Of a DNA stretch of 5,105 nt, positions 5,020-5,105 are shown piece after piece. Below the pieces are notes generated by a model. It was not told the origin of the DNA. It saw only the letters and a list, made by a program, of their open reading frames with translations, and searched no databases. The DNA lies in assembly GCA_003241215.1 (NCBI GenBank), contig QFOL01000279.1, positions 1-5,105 on the forward strand, written 5' to 3'. How positions within the stretch are numbered: position 1 is the stretch's first letter; each line of letters begins with the position of its first letter. The position numbers and the translations under genes are program-made. The stretch comes from Agrobacterium fabrum (lineage in GTDB: Bacteria; Pseudomonadota; Alphaproteobacteria; Rhizobiales; Rhizobiaceae).

Positions 5020-5105
5020 ATGTTCATTAGTCAAGCTTTTGCCCAGGACGCAGCGGGCGGCACGTCGGCGCTGGGTTCCGGCCTTGAAATGCTTTTCCTG
5101 TTTGC
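5020..5105 (+). CDS. yajC: Preprotein translocase subunit YajC (5' part only)
   Basis: The visible 28 codons read MFISQAFAQDAAGGTSALGS and then GLEMLFLF, where the window ends. This matches the start of alphaproteobacterial YajC: a short N-terminal segment with AFAQ, a small flexible Ala/Gly/Ser stretch, and the beginning of the single hydrophobic transmembrane helix. YajC is an inner-membrane accessory of the SecYEG translocon and binds SecD/SecF, whose genes commonly follow yajC; they would lie beyond the window. The start is fixed by TGAGGAG (5007-5013), 6 nt before the ATG. The gene is divergent from the DUF815 ATPase gene. Only the first quarter or so is present, so the assignment rests on the N-terminus and the position. 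Confidence 0.85.
   Translation, partial: MFISQAFAQDAAGGTSALGSGLEMLFLF

Overview
The window looks like chromosomal DNA of an alphaproteobacterium of the order Hyphomicrobiales, most likely the Agrobacterium/Rhizobium group. I base this on recognised protein families and the GC-rich sequence, not on a database search. It holds five complete genes and the first 28 codons of a sixth. Coding regions cover most of it. There are no tRNA or rRNA genes, insertion sequences, CRISPR arrays or frameshifts that I can see.

Layout from left to right. (1) A small DUF3126-family gene (65-268, +) ends in a short inverted repeat and then a strong intrinsic terminator. (2) A cytochrome P450 gene (324-1718, -) converges on it, and its stop codon lies in the terminator loop. 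(3) A 111-bp AT-rich divergent promoter region (1719-1829) carries two near-identical palindromes, one of them a perfect 16-mer, placed 28 bp apart. (4) A TetR-family regulator gene (1830-2489, +) is followed by a perfect 14-bp palindrome and a bidirectional terminator. (5) A glutathione-independent formaldehyde dehydrogenase gene, fdhA (2587-3777, -), and (6) a DUF815-type AAA+ ATPase gene (3941-4813, -) point the same way, separated by 163 bp that contain two inverted repeats. (7) Divergent from the ATPase, with a recognisable sigma-70-like promoter, yajC begins at 5020 and runs off the end.

Functionally, the P450 and TetR genes form a classic divergent regulator/target pair: the TetR protein probably binds the paired palindromes and controls both itself and the monooxygenase in response to an unknown small ligand. 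FdhA detoxifies or oxidises formaldehyde using tightly bound NAD and zinc. YajC is the accessory subunit of the Sec translocon. The DUF3126 protein has no known function. The ATPase has a clear nucleotide-binding core but no assigned role.

I did not find a wholly new system. The most informative non-coding signals are the twin operator in the P450/TetR interval, the repeated 'palindrome then terminator' layout after both complete plus-strand genes, and the structured leader of fdhA.
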